From DASRIA01 sp963724065 (GTDB taxonomy: Bacteria > Actinomycetota > Thermoleophilia > Solirubrobacterales > JBBDJG01), in the NCBI GenBank assembly GCA_963724065.1, contig CAVRTB010000001.1, positions 310,001 through 374,000 of the forward strand: a stretch of 64,000 bases of DNA. The letters run 5' to 3'. Positions 27,833-35,552 of the stretch are shown here, piece by piece (position 1 is the stretch's first letter; every line of letters starts with the position of its first letter). The position numbers and the translations under genes were made by a program. The notes under the pieces were generated by a model. It did no database searches. It was not told the DNA's origin and saw only the letters and a program-made list of their open reading frames with translations.

Positions 27833-29576
27833 CCTTAGCCGTAGCGCGCGAGCTGTGCTTCCGGCCGCCCGTGTCGACGGATGTGACCTTGATGCGAACG
27901 CGCGGCTGCTTTCCCATGCGGGCGCGCTTGCGCAGCTTCGCGGAAAGCTTCACGGCGCCGCGCCGCAACGTCACCTTCACCCGCCGCGAGCCCTTCGACA
28001 GCTTCGAGATCGTGAGCTTGCGCGCGCCTGCTGCGCGCACTTGCGGGGCATTCACGCCCGCGGCCCGAACCTTCACGTTGCGGCCTCGCACCCTTTTCGA
28101 GACGAGGCTCACGCCGCGTGGCAGCAGCACGCTCAGCGACTTGATGTCATCGGCGTCGCGGTGACGCGCGACAGTCACGCTCAGCGTCGTCCTTCGCGTG
28201 CCGGCCCGCCGCAGCGAGGCGGTCGCGGCGGGCGCGCAGCCCTCCACCGCGAGCCGCGGCTTCGACGCCGTGCGCGCTCCGCTGTGAGCGTTGAACGTCA
28301 CGTCGGCCTTCATGGCGCGGAACCGCTCGCCCCTGAAGCACAGGTCGAACTTCGACTCGAGCGGCCCCTTGTCGCCACCGATCAGGCTCATCGAGAAGCT
28401 GCTCACCGGTAGGTCCGGCACGTCGGTGACCGTCGAGCGGATGTACTTACCGGCGATGATCGCGTTGGCGATCGTGATCTTCGCGTTGACCCGGCCGCGC
28501 AGATCGGCGACGAGCCCGGGCAGGAACGGCACGCCCGCCTGCTCGACGGCGTAGACGTTCCCGGTCAGCGGCTTGTCCACGAATGCCGAGGTCGCGACCG
28601 CGCTGCCCATCCTCGACCCGGCCGGGCAGGCGTCGGCGGCGCTCTGCGCAAGCGTGCAGATGGTCGTGAAGGCCGGCAGGTTGGGGCCGATCTCGAACGG
28701 GAGCGTGACCCCGTTTCCGAGGATCCCGGCCTCGCCGGCCTTCTGGGTGACGGTCACGTTCAGTGGTGGCTTGTCGCGCTCACCGGTGCTGCCCCTGTCA
28801 CCGACCGACATCGCGAATGTCGGGGCGAACGGGAGCTTGTCGCAGTCCGTCGGTGTGTACGAGTCCGAGGGACCCCCCACGAAGCCCGCGTGGTCGTACG
28901 CCTCTGCCTCGCCCGTGGAGGTCTTGAGCGAGCAGGAGGTGGGCGCGCGCGTGAAGTTGCGTCCCTGCACGGTGCCGAACAGCGTGAACTCCAGGTGGCG
29001 TATCTGGATGTCCCCGATGCCGAGCAGCTCGCGCGGCAGGTTGTCGAGGTCTCCGTCGAGGCCGTAGTCGCCCCGGTTGCGCACGTAGAACGCCGCCTCG
29101 AGGAATGCCTTGGAGGTCGCGTCGACGATGATCCCGAGACGCCCGGCCTCGGTGCCCTGCTGCACGACGTTGTAGATGCGCCCCGGCTCCTGCACCACCG
29201 GTCCCGCCGGCGGTAGCGCGTGCACGTCCGCCCGGCTGGAGCCGATCAGCGTTTCGGGCGGGCAGTTGTCGGCGAGGTACACGGGCCGCGGGCACTTTGG
29301 GACGGCCTCGGGATTCGCGACCATGCCGGCCGCGAAGTGGCCGATCGTCCGCTTGACGTCGTCCGTGTTCGGCGTGCCCGGATAGGTGAGCGTCGTCCAG
29401 CTCGTGGCGTTCGGGCTCGCCCCCGCGACCGTCGAGGACGCGACGAGCCGGAAGTCGGTTGCCGCGACGGTGTGATCGGCGGCTGCACGCCCGGGCGCGG
29501 CCGCGAAGACGATGGTCGCCCAGACCAGGGCATGGGTGAGCGCGCGGGCGCTGCGGTGACGCGTCCTCGTCGTCAT
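27822..29576 (-). CDS. Large secreted protein of unknown function
   Basis: 584 residues with a signal peptide (basic ARALTHALVWATIVFAAAPG, cleavage near AAA-DH). The mature part is beta-rich. Six Cys residues occur in pairs (for example CPRPVYLADNC and CTLAQSAADAC), probably disulphides, and the C-terminal ~110 residues are strongly basic with repeated Arg/Lys-Val strands. Repeated LIGSSRADV/GSRMGSAVAT-like elements suggest internally related domains. I recognise no enzymatic motif; the protein looks like a lineage-specific surface protein. It stands alone on the minus strand and overlaps the end of the convergent TetR gene by 11 bases. Confidence 0.85.
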   Translation of the reverse strand: MTTRTRHRSARALTHALVWATIVFAAAPGRAAADHTVAATDFRLVASSTVAGASPNATSWTTLTYPGTPNTDDVKRTIGHFAAGMVANPEAVPKCPRPVYLADNCPPETLIGSSRADVHALPPAGPVVQEPGRIYNVVQQGTEAGRLGIIVDATSKAFLEAAFYVRNRGDYGLDGDLDNLPRELLGIGDIQIRHLEFTLFGTVQGRNFTRAPTSCSLKTSTGEAEAYDHAGFVGGPSDSYTPTDCDKLPFAPTFAMSVGDRGSTGERDKPPLNVTVTQKAGEAGILGNGVTLPFEIGPNLPAFTTICTLAQSAADACPAGSRMGSAVATSAFVDKPLTGNVYAVEQAGVPFLPGLVADLRGRVNAKITIANAIIAGKYIRSTVTDVPDLPVSSFSMSLIGGDKGPLESKFDLCFRGERFRAMKADVTFNAHSGARTASKPRLAVEGCAPAATASLRRAGTRRTTLSVTVARHRDADDIKSLSVLLPRGVSLVSKRVRGRNVKVRAAGVNAPQVRAAGARKLTISKLSKGSRRVKVTLRRGAVKLSAKLRKRARMGKQPRVRIKVTSVDTGGRKHSSRATAKAKR

Positions 29577-29728
29577 GGCCTCGCTTCTCTCCTCTTTGCC
29601 GGGACCCTCGCGCGATCCCCCCGGTCGGCGTAGCGGTCGTTCTCCTCGGAGTCCGTTTGCCCCGCACCGCCGGCGGTCTCACGAAAATGGACGAATGGCC
29701 GACCCGACCCTCTGCTTTACTTCGGCCG

Positions 29729-29869
29729 GTGGCCGCCGACAACGACCTCGTCAAGCGCCTCATGTGGAGCGGCCTGATCGCCGGCGTCGGCGCGCTCGCC
29801 GCGATCGCGGCCAACCGGGTGGCTACATCGATCTGGAAACGGGTATTCGACGAGGATCCGCCGGACTGA
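29729..29869 (+). CDS. DUF4235-like small membrane protein
   Basis: About 46 residues from GTG 29729. One hydrophobic segment (LMWSGLIAGVGALAAIAA) is followed by RVATSIWKRVFDEDPPD, the DUF4235 pattern. Function is unknown. It is the first of four small genes encoding membrane-associated proteins (29729-30729). The frame is open 72 bases upstream, but that part is unlike protein, and GTG 29729 gives the family's normal length. Confidence 0.72.
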   Translation: MAADNDLVKRLMWSGLIAGVGALAAIAANRVATSIWKRVFDEDPPD

Positions 29870-29886
29870 AGGCGAACCGGAGCCAA

Positions 29887-30078
29887 ATGAACGACTACGA
29901 CGCCAGCCAGCTCAGCCCCGAGATCATCAGCGCCGCGGACCAGCACGCCGCGTCGGTGAACGGGTTCGGCGCGACCACGCCGGACATACCGGCGGCGGAG
30001 CGCCCGGAGGTGCTGCTCGGAGCGGCGTTCGCCGGCGGCTTTCTGCTTGCCAGGATCCTGAGGCGCCTTGCCGGCTGA
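29887..30078 (+). CDS. Small protein with C-terminal membrane segment
   Basis: 63 residues. A polar N-terminal half (ASQLSPEIISAADQHAASVN) is followed by a hydrophobic segment, VLLGAAFAGGFLLARILRRL, that could anchor it with the N-terminus in the cytoplasm. GGAG at 29879-29882 precedes ATG 29887. It sits between DUF4235-like and PF07332-like genes and overlaps the latter by 11 bases. The layout resembles small tail-anchored YqjD/ElaB-type proteins, but no family is firmly recognised. Confidence 0.72.
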   Translation: MNDYDASQLSPEIISAADQHAASVNGFGATTPDIPAAERPEVLLGAAFAGGFLLARILRRLAG

Positions 30079-30514
30079 CGGAAACGGCCTGCGCGACGAC
30101 CGCTCGCTCGGCGAGGTCGTGAACCGCATCTCTGAGAACGCCTCGACGCTCGTGCGCGAGGAGATCGCGCTCGCCAAGGCGGAGGTGGAGCTGAAGGTCA
30201 AGAAACTTGGCCGTGGCGCCGCGGTCGCGGCGGCCGCCGGGTTCTTCGTGTTCCTCGGCCTGATCTTCGCATTCCAGGCACTGGCCTGGGCCATCAACGA
30301 CGTCGTGAACAGCCCGTGGCCCGGATTCCTGATCGTCTTTGGCCTGCTGATGCTGCTCGCCGGCATCTCGGGGTGGGTCGCGTACCGCAGCTTCCAGGCC
30401 GGCGCGCCCCCCGTGCCGGCGCGCGCGATCGAAGAGGCCAAGCTCACGAAGGAGGCCATCGAGCACCCGGAACTTGAGGCTCCGGTCACTCCCACCGAGG
30501 AGGTGAAGAGCTAG
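30068..30514 (+). CDS. PF07332-type membrane protein (phage holin superfamily III/YqjE-like)
   Basis: 148 residues. An amphipathic N-terminal helix (NRISENASTLVREEIALAKA) precedes two membrane helices (~51-78 and ~84-108) joined by a short NSPWPG turn, and then an acidic tail. This is the PF07332/YqjE pattern. Despite the holin label, chromosomal copies occur in stress-linked membrane operons and not in prophages. The TTG start overlaps the upstream gene. The DUF3618 partner follows two bases after its stop, the standard pairing. Confidence 0.85.
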   Translation: MPADGNGLRDDRSLGEVVNRISENASTLVREEIALAKAEVELKVKKLGRGAAVAAAAGFFVFLGLIFAFQALAWAINDVVNSPWPGFLIVFGLLMLLAGISGWVAYRSFQAGAPPVPARAIEEAKLTKEAIEHPELEAPVTPTEEVKS

Positions 30515-30516
30515 CC

Positions 30517-30729
30517 ATGCCCACCCGCAGCCCGGACGAGATCCAGCACTCCATCGAGCGCACGCGCCGTGAGCTTGCGAGCTCCGTCGAGGAGCTGCGC
30601 GTGAAGGTCAAGGTGCTCACCGACTGGCGGCGCCAGATCAGCGAGCACCGCACAGCGGCGATCGCGGGCGCGGCAGTGCTCGGCTTCGTCGTCGGCGGCG
30701 GCTTCGCCGCGTTCCGCCGGCGCCGGTAG
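30517..30729 (+). CDS. DUF3618 domain protein
   Basis: A 70-residue DUF3618 protein. A charged helix (RSPDEIQHSIERTRRELASS) starts it, a coiled segment follows, and one C-terminal membrane helix (AAIAGAAVLGFVVGGGFAAF) ends in RRRR. It resembles YqjD/ElaB-like tail-anchored proteins, which bind ribosomes in E. coli, but that role has not been shown for this family. It is the last gene of the small membrane-protein operon and ends eight bases before the convergent degV gene. Confidence 0.85.
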   Translation: MPTRSPDEIQHSIERTRRELASSVEELRVKVKVLTDWRRQISEHRTAAIAGAAVLGFVVGGGFAAFRRRR

Positions 30730-30736
30730 CGGCGCG

Positions 30737-31600
30737 CTACTCGACGAGGCGCGGCGGCAGGCCGCCGACGCCCAGCATCCCCGGCCCGGCGTGCGTTCCG
30801 AGCACCGGCCCGACCTCCGAGACGAACAGCGGCGGGCGGCCCATGACGTCCTGTACCGCCTCGACCAGCCGCGCCGACTCCTCCGGCGCCTGGATGTGCT
30901 GGACCACCCAGGAGTCCGACCCGTCCGCGTGCAGTTGCTCGGCGTACTCGATCAGCCGGCGCACCGCCTTGGCTCCGGTCCTGACCCGCTCGATGGGCGT
31001 GATCTCCTGCTCGAGCGTGAGGATCGGCTTGATCTTGAGCGCCGATCCGACCCACGCCGACGCGGCGCCGATCCGCCCGCCACGGCGCAGGTACTCGAGC
31101 GTGTCGACCGCGAACCACATCTTGAGGACGGTCCGCGCTTCGCGCATCCGCTCGACGACGTCCTGCGCCGACCCGCCGGACATGGCGAGCCGGGCGCCCG
31201 CGAGCGCGACCAGCCCCATGCCGCCCGCCGCGCTCTCGGAGTCGACGACGGTGACGCGGTCGACGCCCTTGGACTGTGCAAGCTGCTCCTTGGCCTGGCG
31301 GGCGCTCTCGACCGTCCCGGAGATGCCGCCGGATATGTGGACGGAGACGACCTCGAGCCCCTGGTCCACGAGCGGCTCGTAGACGTCGATGAAGTCGCCG
31401 ATCGAGGGCTGGGAGGTGGTGGGCAGCCGGTCGGTGGTGCGCAGGCGATCGTAAAAGGCGTTGAAATCCGGCATGTCCGCCTCCCGCTGGCTGGAGTCAT
31501 GCCAGTTGACGTAGAGGCTGACGAGCTGGATCCCGCGGCTCTGGACGAGCTCCGGGGTGACGTAGCCTGTTGTGTCCGCGACGACGGCGACCTGCTGCAC
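30737..31600 (-). CDS. DegV family fatty-acid-binding protein
   Basis: A 287-residue DegV/FakB protein, which holds a fatty acid for phosphorylation by fatty acid kinase FakA. The N-terminal domain starts VAVVADTTGY and has the lipid-contacting TTSQPS near residues 60-65. The C-terminal domain contains VDTLEYLRRGGRIG near 166-179. The start is GTG, with AGAAGGGG close upstream. No fakA-like kinase gene is in the window. It diverges from the erpA-like gene at 31721. Confidence 0.92.
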   Translation of the reverse strand: MQQVAVVADTTGYVTPELVQSRGIQLVSLYVNWHDSSQREADMPDFNAFYDRLRTTDRLPTTSQPSIGDFIDVYEPLVDQGLEVVSVHISGGISGTVESARQAKEQLAQSKGVDRVTVVDSESAAGGMGLVALAGARLAMSGGSAQDVVERMREARTVLKMWFAVDTLEYLRRGGRIGAASAWVGSALKIKPILTLEQEITPIERVRTGAKAVRRLIEYAEQLHADGSDSWVVQHIQAPEESARLVEAVQDVMGRPPLFVSEVGPVLGTHAGPGMLGVGGLPPRLVE

Positions 31601-31618
31601 CGGCCCCTTCTAGCACGT

Positions 31619-31648
31619 TTGGGCTGGACGCCGGGGCGCCGCTACAAT
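31619..31648 (+). promoter_or_regulatory. Probable promoter of the erpA-like gene
   Basis: TTGGGC (31619-31624), 18 bases, then TACAAT (31643-31648), five of six matching the -10 consensus. The predicted start near 31655 gives a ~65-base leader with a Shine-Dalgarno sequence (CGGAGG) before the TTG start at 31721. Confidence 0.5.
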
Positions 31649-31720
31649 GCGTGTATTGCAGCTGTCGCCGGCTCAAGGCGGCGCTGGGTAGCACCGAAGT
31701 AGTTCGATACGGAGGTTCAC

Positions 31721-32047
31721 TTGGTCACCCTCACCGACATCGCCGCAACGAAGGTCAAAGAGCTCATGAACGGTCAGGCCGACAGTCCTGATTCAGGCCT
31801 GCGGGTAGCCGTCAAGGGCGGCGGTTGTTCGGGCTTCCAGTACGCGCTCGCCTTCGACGAGAAGCGTGACGGCGACGAGGTCTTCGAGCACAGCAACATC
31901 AGGTTGCTCGTGGACTCCGAGAGCCTCGAGTTCGTCGACGGCTCCGAGGTCGACTACGTCGAGAGCCTCCAGGGCGCCGGCTTCGCGGTGAACAACCCGA
32001 AGGTCATCGCAGCCTGCGGCTGCGGCCAGTCGTTCCGCACGGCTTAG
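31721..32047 (+). CDS. erpA: ErpA/IscA-type iron-sulfur cluster insertion protein
   Basis: A 108-residue A-type carrier that passes Fe-S clusters to apoproteins. All three ligand Cys are present: one in GGGCSGFQY near residue 37 and two in ACGCGQSF near 101-103. The core VTLTDIAATKVKELM and FEHSNIRLLVDSESL are typical. The TTG start is supported by CGGAGG seven to twelve bases upstream. It is single-gene, with its own promoter at 31619-31648. IscA and ErpA cannot be separated by sequence alone; the name follows the common actinobacterial annotation. KorAB and FprA partners in the window would need Fe-S supply. Confidence 0.93.
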   Translation: MVTLTDIAATKVKELMNGQADSPDSGLRVAVKGGGCSGFQYALAFDEKRDGDEVFEHSNIRLLVDSESLEFVDGSEVDYVESLQGAGFAVNNPKVIAACGCGQSFRTA

Positions 32048-32093
32048 TTCCTAAGTAGTCCCTGCCCGTCGCCTCGCTTAACTTCGGCGCTGC

Positions 32094-32128
32094 GGTCACT
32101 TTGACACGCAGTGGCTGCCAAAGTGACC
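32094..32128. repeat. Inverted repeat flanking a start codon
   Basis: GGTCACTTTG (32094-32103) and CAAAGTGACC (32119-32128) are perfect 10-base arms around a 15-base centre that contains the GTG start at 32111. It could be an autoregulatory operator or an mRNA hairpin presenting the start in its loop. It is not followed by a T-tract, so a terminator for erpA is less likely. Confidence 0.6.
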
Positions 32129-32998
32129 CCAACGGTCGAGCAGAGGCTCGCGGCGATCGCCGGTGCGGCTCATGGAGTCGTGACGCGGGCGCAGCTGTTT
32201 CGCGCGGGCGTCACCCGATCGGAGCTCGCGCACCGTGTGAGGACCGGCTCCCTCCTGCCCGTGCATCGCGGCGTCTATCGCGTCGGGCATCGTGCGCCGA
32301 GCGTCGAGGCGCGCTACATGGCCGCGGTGCTCGCATGTGGCGAGGGAGCGCTGCTCAGCGGCGGCGCGGCCGCGTATCTGCTCGGGATCCTGAAGGGAAG
32401 GCCGCCGGCACCCGAGGTGGCCACGCCGCGAAGGCGGCGGCTCGAGGGCATCGAGACTCACCGCACCGCCCGGGAGGACGCAACGCTCTGGCGCGGCATC
32501 CCGGTTACGACCGTCGCCCGCACCCTCGTCGACCTCGCCGGAGCGCTGCGCGCAGAGGACCTCGCACGTGCATGCCACGAGGCCGGCGTACGCCATCACA
32601 CGACGCCGGCACAGGTCGAGGCCGTGCTCGCGCGGCGGCCCAACGCGCCTGGCGCGACCAGGCTCCGCGCGGTCCTGCGCGGCGACGTGCACGTGACCCT
32701 CAGCCGGCTCGAGTCACGGTTCCTGGAGCTGCTCCGCGAGGCCGGCCTCGAACTGCCGCGCACAAACCGCCCCGCCGGCACCCACCGCGTCGACTGCCGC
32801 TGGCCCGAGCACCGCCTGACCGTGGAGCTCGACTCCTATCGCTTCCACAACTCGCGACATTCGTGGGAGCAGGACCGCCGGCGCGAGCGCGAGGCGCGTG
32901 CGCGGGGTGACGACTTTCGCCGCTACGCGTGGGACGACGTGTTCGAGCGCCCGGGGCCGATGCTGGCCGAGCTGCGGTTGCTGATCCCGAGCCGTTGA
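32111..32998 (+). CDS. AbiEi-like HTH protein with DUF559-like nuclease domain
   Basis: 295 residues. The N-terminal ~55 residues form an AbiEi-type winged helix (GVVTRAQLFRAGVTRSELAH and VHRGVYRVGH). The middle carries the AbiEi antitoxin-like core. The C-terminal ~100 residues resemble DUF559/Vsr-like PD-(D/E)xK nucleases: VDCRWPEHRLTVELDSYRFH has the Asp, then Glu-x-Asp, followed by the basic helix WEQDRRRERE. Many actinobacteria have such proteins without a toxin next door, and none is adjacent here. Function is unknown; DNA repair or defence is possible. GTG 32111 lies within an inverted repeat; an in-frame GTG at 32123 is an alternative. Confidence 0.78.
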   Translation: MAAKVTPTVEQRLAAIAGAAHGVVTRAQLFRAGVTRSELAHRVRTGSLLPVHRGVYRVGHRAPSVEARYMAAVLACGEGALLSGGAAAYLLGILKGRPPAPEVATPRRRRLEGIETHRTAREDATLWRGIPVTTVARTLVDLAGALRAEDLARACHEAGVRHHTTPAQVEAVLARRPNAPGATRLRAVLRGDVHVTLSRLESRFLELLREAGLELPRTNRPAGTHRVDCRWPEHRLTVELDSYRFHNSRHSWEQDRRREREARARGDDFRRYAWDDVFERPGPMLAELRLLIPSR

Positions 32999-33031
32999 GG
33001 GCGCCTCCAGCCGCGCCGATGATGGTCTGCG

Positions 33032-33312
33032 ATGGCCCTGATCCTGCTCGGCATACTGCTGCTCGCCGTCTACGTCTGGTTGTCGGGCGCGGCGCTGGTG
33101 CTCGCAATGTGGATCGACTCCGAGGGCGAGGGCGACCACACGGGGCTCGTGCTGGTCGCGGTGTGTTCGGCTACGTCTCGGTCTGGGCCGCGGTCGCGAA
33201 CACGCTGTCCAAGCGCGATCGCGACGCGATTGCGTGGATGGTTGCGGCGGGCGGGTGCTTCGCGGTCTGGGCCGCGATGATGGCCCCGCTGGGTGACCGT
33301 TTCGGGATCTGA
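33032..33312 (+). pseudogene. Small membrane protein gene broken by a frameshift
   Basis: ATG 33032 opens a frame with a strong membrane helix (ILLGILLLAVYVWLSGAAL) that runs to residue ~44 and then turns into low-quality Arg/Ser sequence. From 33163 the -1 frame continues smoothly as FGYVSVWAAVANTLS through a further membrane segment to the TGA at 33310-33312. A one-base deletion in GTGTGTTCGG (33161-33170), or a sequencing error, explains this. The repaired product would be ~93 residues with three membrane helices. No family is recognised. Confidence 0.6.
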
Positions 33313-33318
33313 TCCCGA

Positions 33319-33343
33319 GGTGGGCCACCGTCGATGGCCCACC
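33319..33343. terminator. Bidirectional terminator hairpin
   Basis: GGTGGGCCA and TGGCCCACC form a perfect 9-base stem with a 7-base loop, seven bases after the stop of the frameshifted gene and 20 bases before the end of the convergent gene at 33363. Its position between two convergent genes supports termination on both strands. Confidence 0.7.
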
Positions 33344-33362
33344 CCGCAGAGCAAGCTCTAGC

Positions 33363-34076
33363 TCAGGCCGTGCACTGGCCGAGCTTCTGGTCCCAGCCGC
33401 TGTTGCCGCTGGCCGTCAGCAGCGTGTTGCCCCGGCAAATGATGCGGCCGATGCCCAGATTGTTCTGCACGAACTTCGGCGTCGGGCCGGAGTTGCTGGT
33501 GACTCGGAGGTCGCCTCGCATGATCGTGTTGCCGCGCAGCACGAACTCGACGAGGGAGAAGTTCCGCGTTACCCAGATGTCCCCGCGCTTCACCACGTTG
33601 CCTCGGCAGCCGACGGCAAGCGGGTCCCCGATCAGGACGTCCGTGCCGCTGCGGCGCACCTCGATGTTGCCCTTGCGCACCGTGTTTCCGCAGATCTGCA
33701 CGGCCTCCACGGTCCGCTCCGGCTCGATGTCCTCGCCGATCGTGCTGTTGAAGACGTAGAACTGGACCGCCCTGACCGCCTCGACGCTGCCGCCGACCCT
33801 CGAGCCCGTGTCGATGAAGACGGTCTGCGCGCCCTTGCCCTCGACGTCTCCACGGATAGTCGTGCCCGTCGTCTGGAGGTAGGCGTTCTTCAGCACCTTG
33901 ACGTTGCCCCTTACCGTCGACCCGGTGAGCGTGCACGCCGCGCCGCGCGCGACGGTTACGTCGTCGTAGGTCTTCCCCGTGAAGGCCCCGTTGCAGTTCA
34001 GGTCGCGCGCCGCGGCGGGCGACGCGATCATCAGCACGGACGCGAACGCGACCGCGAGAAGGCCAAGAACTCTCAT
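33363..34076 (-). CDS. Secreted protein with beta-helix-like repeats
   Basis: 237 residues. A signal peptide (residues 1-~24, ending SPAAA-RD) is followed by about nine turns of ~20-residue strands with a repeating V-x-x-G-N-I-x-V pattern (for example STVRGNVKVLKNAYLQ, GNTVRKGNIEVRRSG, GNTIMRGDLRVTSNSG). This resembles a right-handed parallel beta-helix or bactofilin-like polymer subunit. Paired Cys residues may make disulphides. It is probably exported to the cell surface; function is unknown. A purine-rich AAGGAAGGGAAG precedes the ATG. Confidence 0.82.
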   Translation of the reverse strand: MRVLGLLAVAFASVLMIASPAAARDLNCNGAFTGKTYDDVTVARGAACTLTGSTVRGNVKVLKNAYLQTTGTTIRGDVEGKGAQTVFIDTGSRVGGSVEAVRAVQFYVFNSTIGEDIEPERTVEAVQICGNTVRKGNIEVRRSGTDVLIGDPLAVGCRGNVVKRGDIWVTRNFSLVEFVLRGNTIMRGDLRVTSNSGPTPKFVQNNLGIGRIICRGNTLLTASGNSGWDQKLGQCTA

Positions 34077-34105
34077 TAGCTTCCCTTCCTTGGGAGGATT
34101 GCCCA

Positions 34106-34127
34106 GCAGCCCGAATCCGTGGGCTGC
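34106..34127 (-). terminator. Hairpin downstream of the ferredoxin reductase gene
   Basis: GCAGCCC and GGGCTGC make a 7-base stem with an 8-base loop, 40 bases past the fprA stop in the direction of transcription and before the next minus-strand gene. It is a plausible terminator, without a U-tract. Confidence 0.45.
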
Positions 34128-34167
34128 AGATCACTTTAGTGGAGGTTCGCGACCCTCGCCACAGGTT

Positions 34168-35538
34168 TCATTCCTCGCGCGCGGCGCCGTGGAGCAGCTC
34201 GTACCGGGTCAGCTTCACGCGGGGCCGGGTGCCGGCGCCGAGGTCCTGCTCGTGCGCGTCGATCCGCTGCCAGCCCTCCCAGCCGATCGGCTCGACGCCG
34301 CGCTCGGCGAGCAGGTCTGCGATGTCACCGTCGGTCACGGGCTCGTTCACGAGGCCCGCCTCGGCGTCCTCGAGCAGGCTGCTCGCCGCTTCCTGGCCGT
34401 CCTTCTTGTTCGTGCCGATCACGCCGCTCGGGCCGCGGCGGATCCAGCCCGTCACGTACTCGCCGGTGACGTGGTGCTCCCCGTCGACGACCCGGCCCGC
34501 GACGTTCGGGATCGTGCCGCGGCGCTCGTCGAAGGGCACCTCCGGGATCGCGATGCCCTTGTAGCCGATCGAGCGCAGCACGAGGCCGCACTCGAGAGTC
34601 TCGCGCTCGCCGGTCGACCGTGCGGCGAGCGAGCCGTCCTCGCGAGGCTCGAGGCGATTGCGCTCGACGACGATGCGCTCGACCCGGTCGGCTCCCTGAA
34701 GCTCGACCGGCGAGGTCAGGAAGCGCAGCACGATCCGCTTGGGCTTGCCGGCGGGCTCGCGCGCCGCGTACTCGCGCAGGATCCGCACGTTCTCGCGCGA
34801 CGTCTTGTCGGACTCGTCGGAGTCGAGCCAGGCCTGCGAGGCCTCGTCCAGCTCGAGGTCAGCCGGGTCGACGATCACGTCCGCTTGCTCGAGCTCGCCG
34901 AGCTCCAGAAGCTCGGGGTTTGTGAAGGCCGCCTGCACCGGTCCGCGGCGGCCGAGGATCACGACCTCCTTGACGGCGTCGGAGGCGAGCAGGTCGATCG
35001 CGTGATCGGCCGTGTCGGTCTTGCGCAGCTCCTCGGCGCTCAGCGCGAGCATCCGCGCGCAGTCGATCGCCACGTTGCCGTTGCCGATCACGACGACCCG
35101 CTCGCAGCTCAGGTCGAACTCGCGATCCGGGTGGTCGGGGTGGCCGTTGTACCAGCCGACGAAGGTAGTGGCGGCCTCGGAGCCGGCGAGGTCCTCGCCC
35201 GGAATCCCGAGCCTCCGGTCGGTCGCCGCGCCGATCGCGTAGATCACCGCGTGGTAGCGCTCGAGCAGGTCGGCGCGATGCAGGTCGCGCCCGAGCTCGA
35301 TGCCCCCGAAGTACCGGAACCCGTCCTTGGCGGCCGTCTTCTCGAAGACCCGCACGACCGACTTGATCTTCGGGTGGTCCGGCGCGACGCCCGCCCGCAC
35401 CAGCCCGAACGGGGTGGGCAGGCGGTCGAACAGGTCGACGCGCACGGGGCGCTCAGCGGCAAGCAGGTGCCCGGCGGCATAGAAGCCGGCCGGCCCTGCC
35501 CCCACGAGGGCGACGCGAAGTTCTTGATCGGAGTGCAT
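34168..35538 (-). CDS. fprA: Ferredoxin/adrenodoxin-type NADP+ reductase
   Basis: 456 residues, an FAD enzyme that shuttles electrons between NADPH and ferredoxin. The FAD Rossmann motif VALVGAGPAGFYAAGHLL is at the N-terminus and the NADP motif VVVIGNGNVAIDCARML near 150-166. PFGLVRAGVAPDHPKIK near 41-57 and YVTGWIRRGPSGVIGTNKKD near 360-380 are adrenodoxin-reductase signatures. The length agrees with mycobacterial FprA. ATG 35538 was chosen because the Rossmann strand starts nine residues later. It follows hemQ by 14 bases on the same strand, so the two are probably one operon. KorAB in the window is a possible source of reduced ferredoxin. Confidence 0.93.
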   Translation of the reverse strand: MHSDQELRVALVGAGPAGFYAAGHLLAAERPVRVDLFDRLPTPFGLVRAGVAPDHPKIKSVVRVFEKTAAKDGFRYFGGIELGRDLHRADLLERYHAVIYAIGAATDRRLGIPGEDLAGSEAATTFVGWYNGHPDHPDREFDLSCERVVVIGNGNVAIDCARMLALSAEELRKTDTADHAIDLLASDAVKEVVILGRRGPVQAAFTNPELLELGELEQADVIVDPADLELDEASQAWLDSDESDKTSRENVRILREYAAREPAGKPKRIVLRFLTSPVELQGADRVERIVVERNRLEPREDGSLAARSTGERETLECGLVLRSIGYKGIAIPEVPFDERRGTIPNVAGRVVDGEHHVTGEYVTGWIRRGPSGVIGTNKKDGQEAASSLLEDAEAGLVNEPVTDGDIADLLAERGVEPIGWEGWQRIDAHEQDLGAGTRPRVKLTRYELLHGAAREE

Positions 35539-35552
35539 GGGCTGACAGTCGG

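Noticed and set aside
30068..30514. Prophage remnant because of a holin-family match
   Set aside because: The gene sits with DUF4235- and DUF3618-type genes in a normal chromosomal operon; no other phage gene is present.
32111..32998. Type IV toxin-antitoxin locus
   Set aside because: Only the AbiEi-like part is present; no AbiEii nucleotidyltransferase gene is adjacent.
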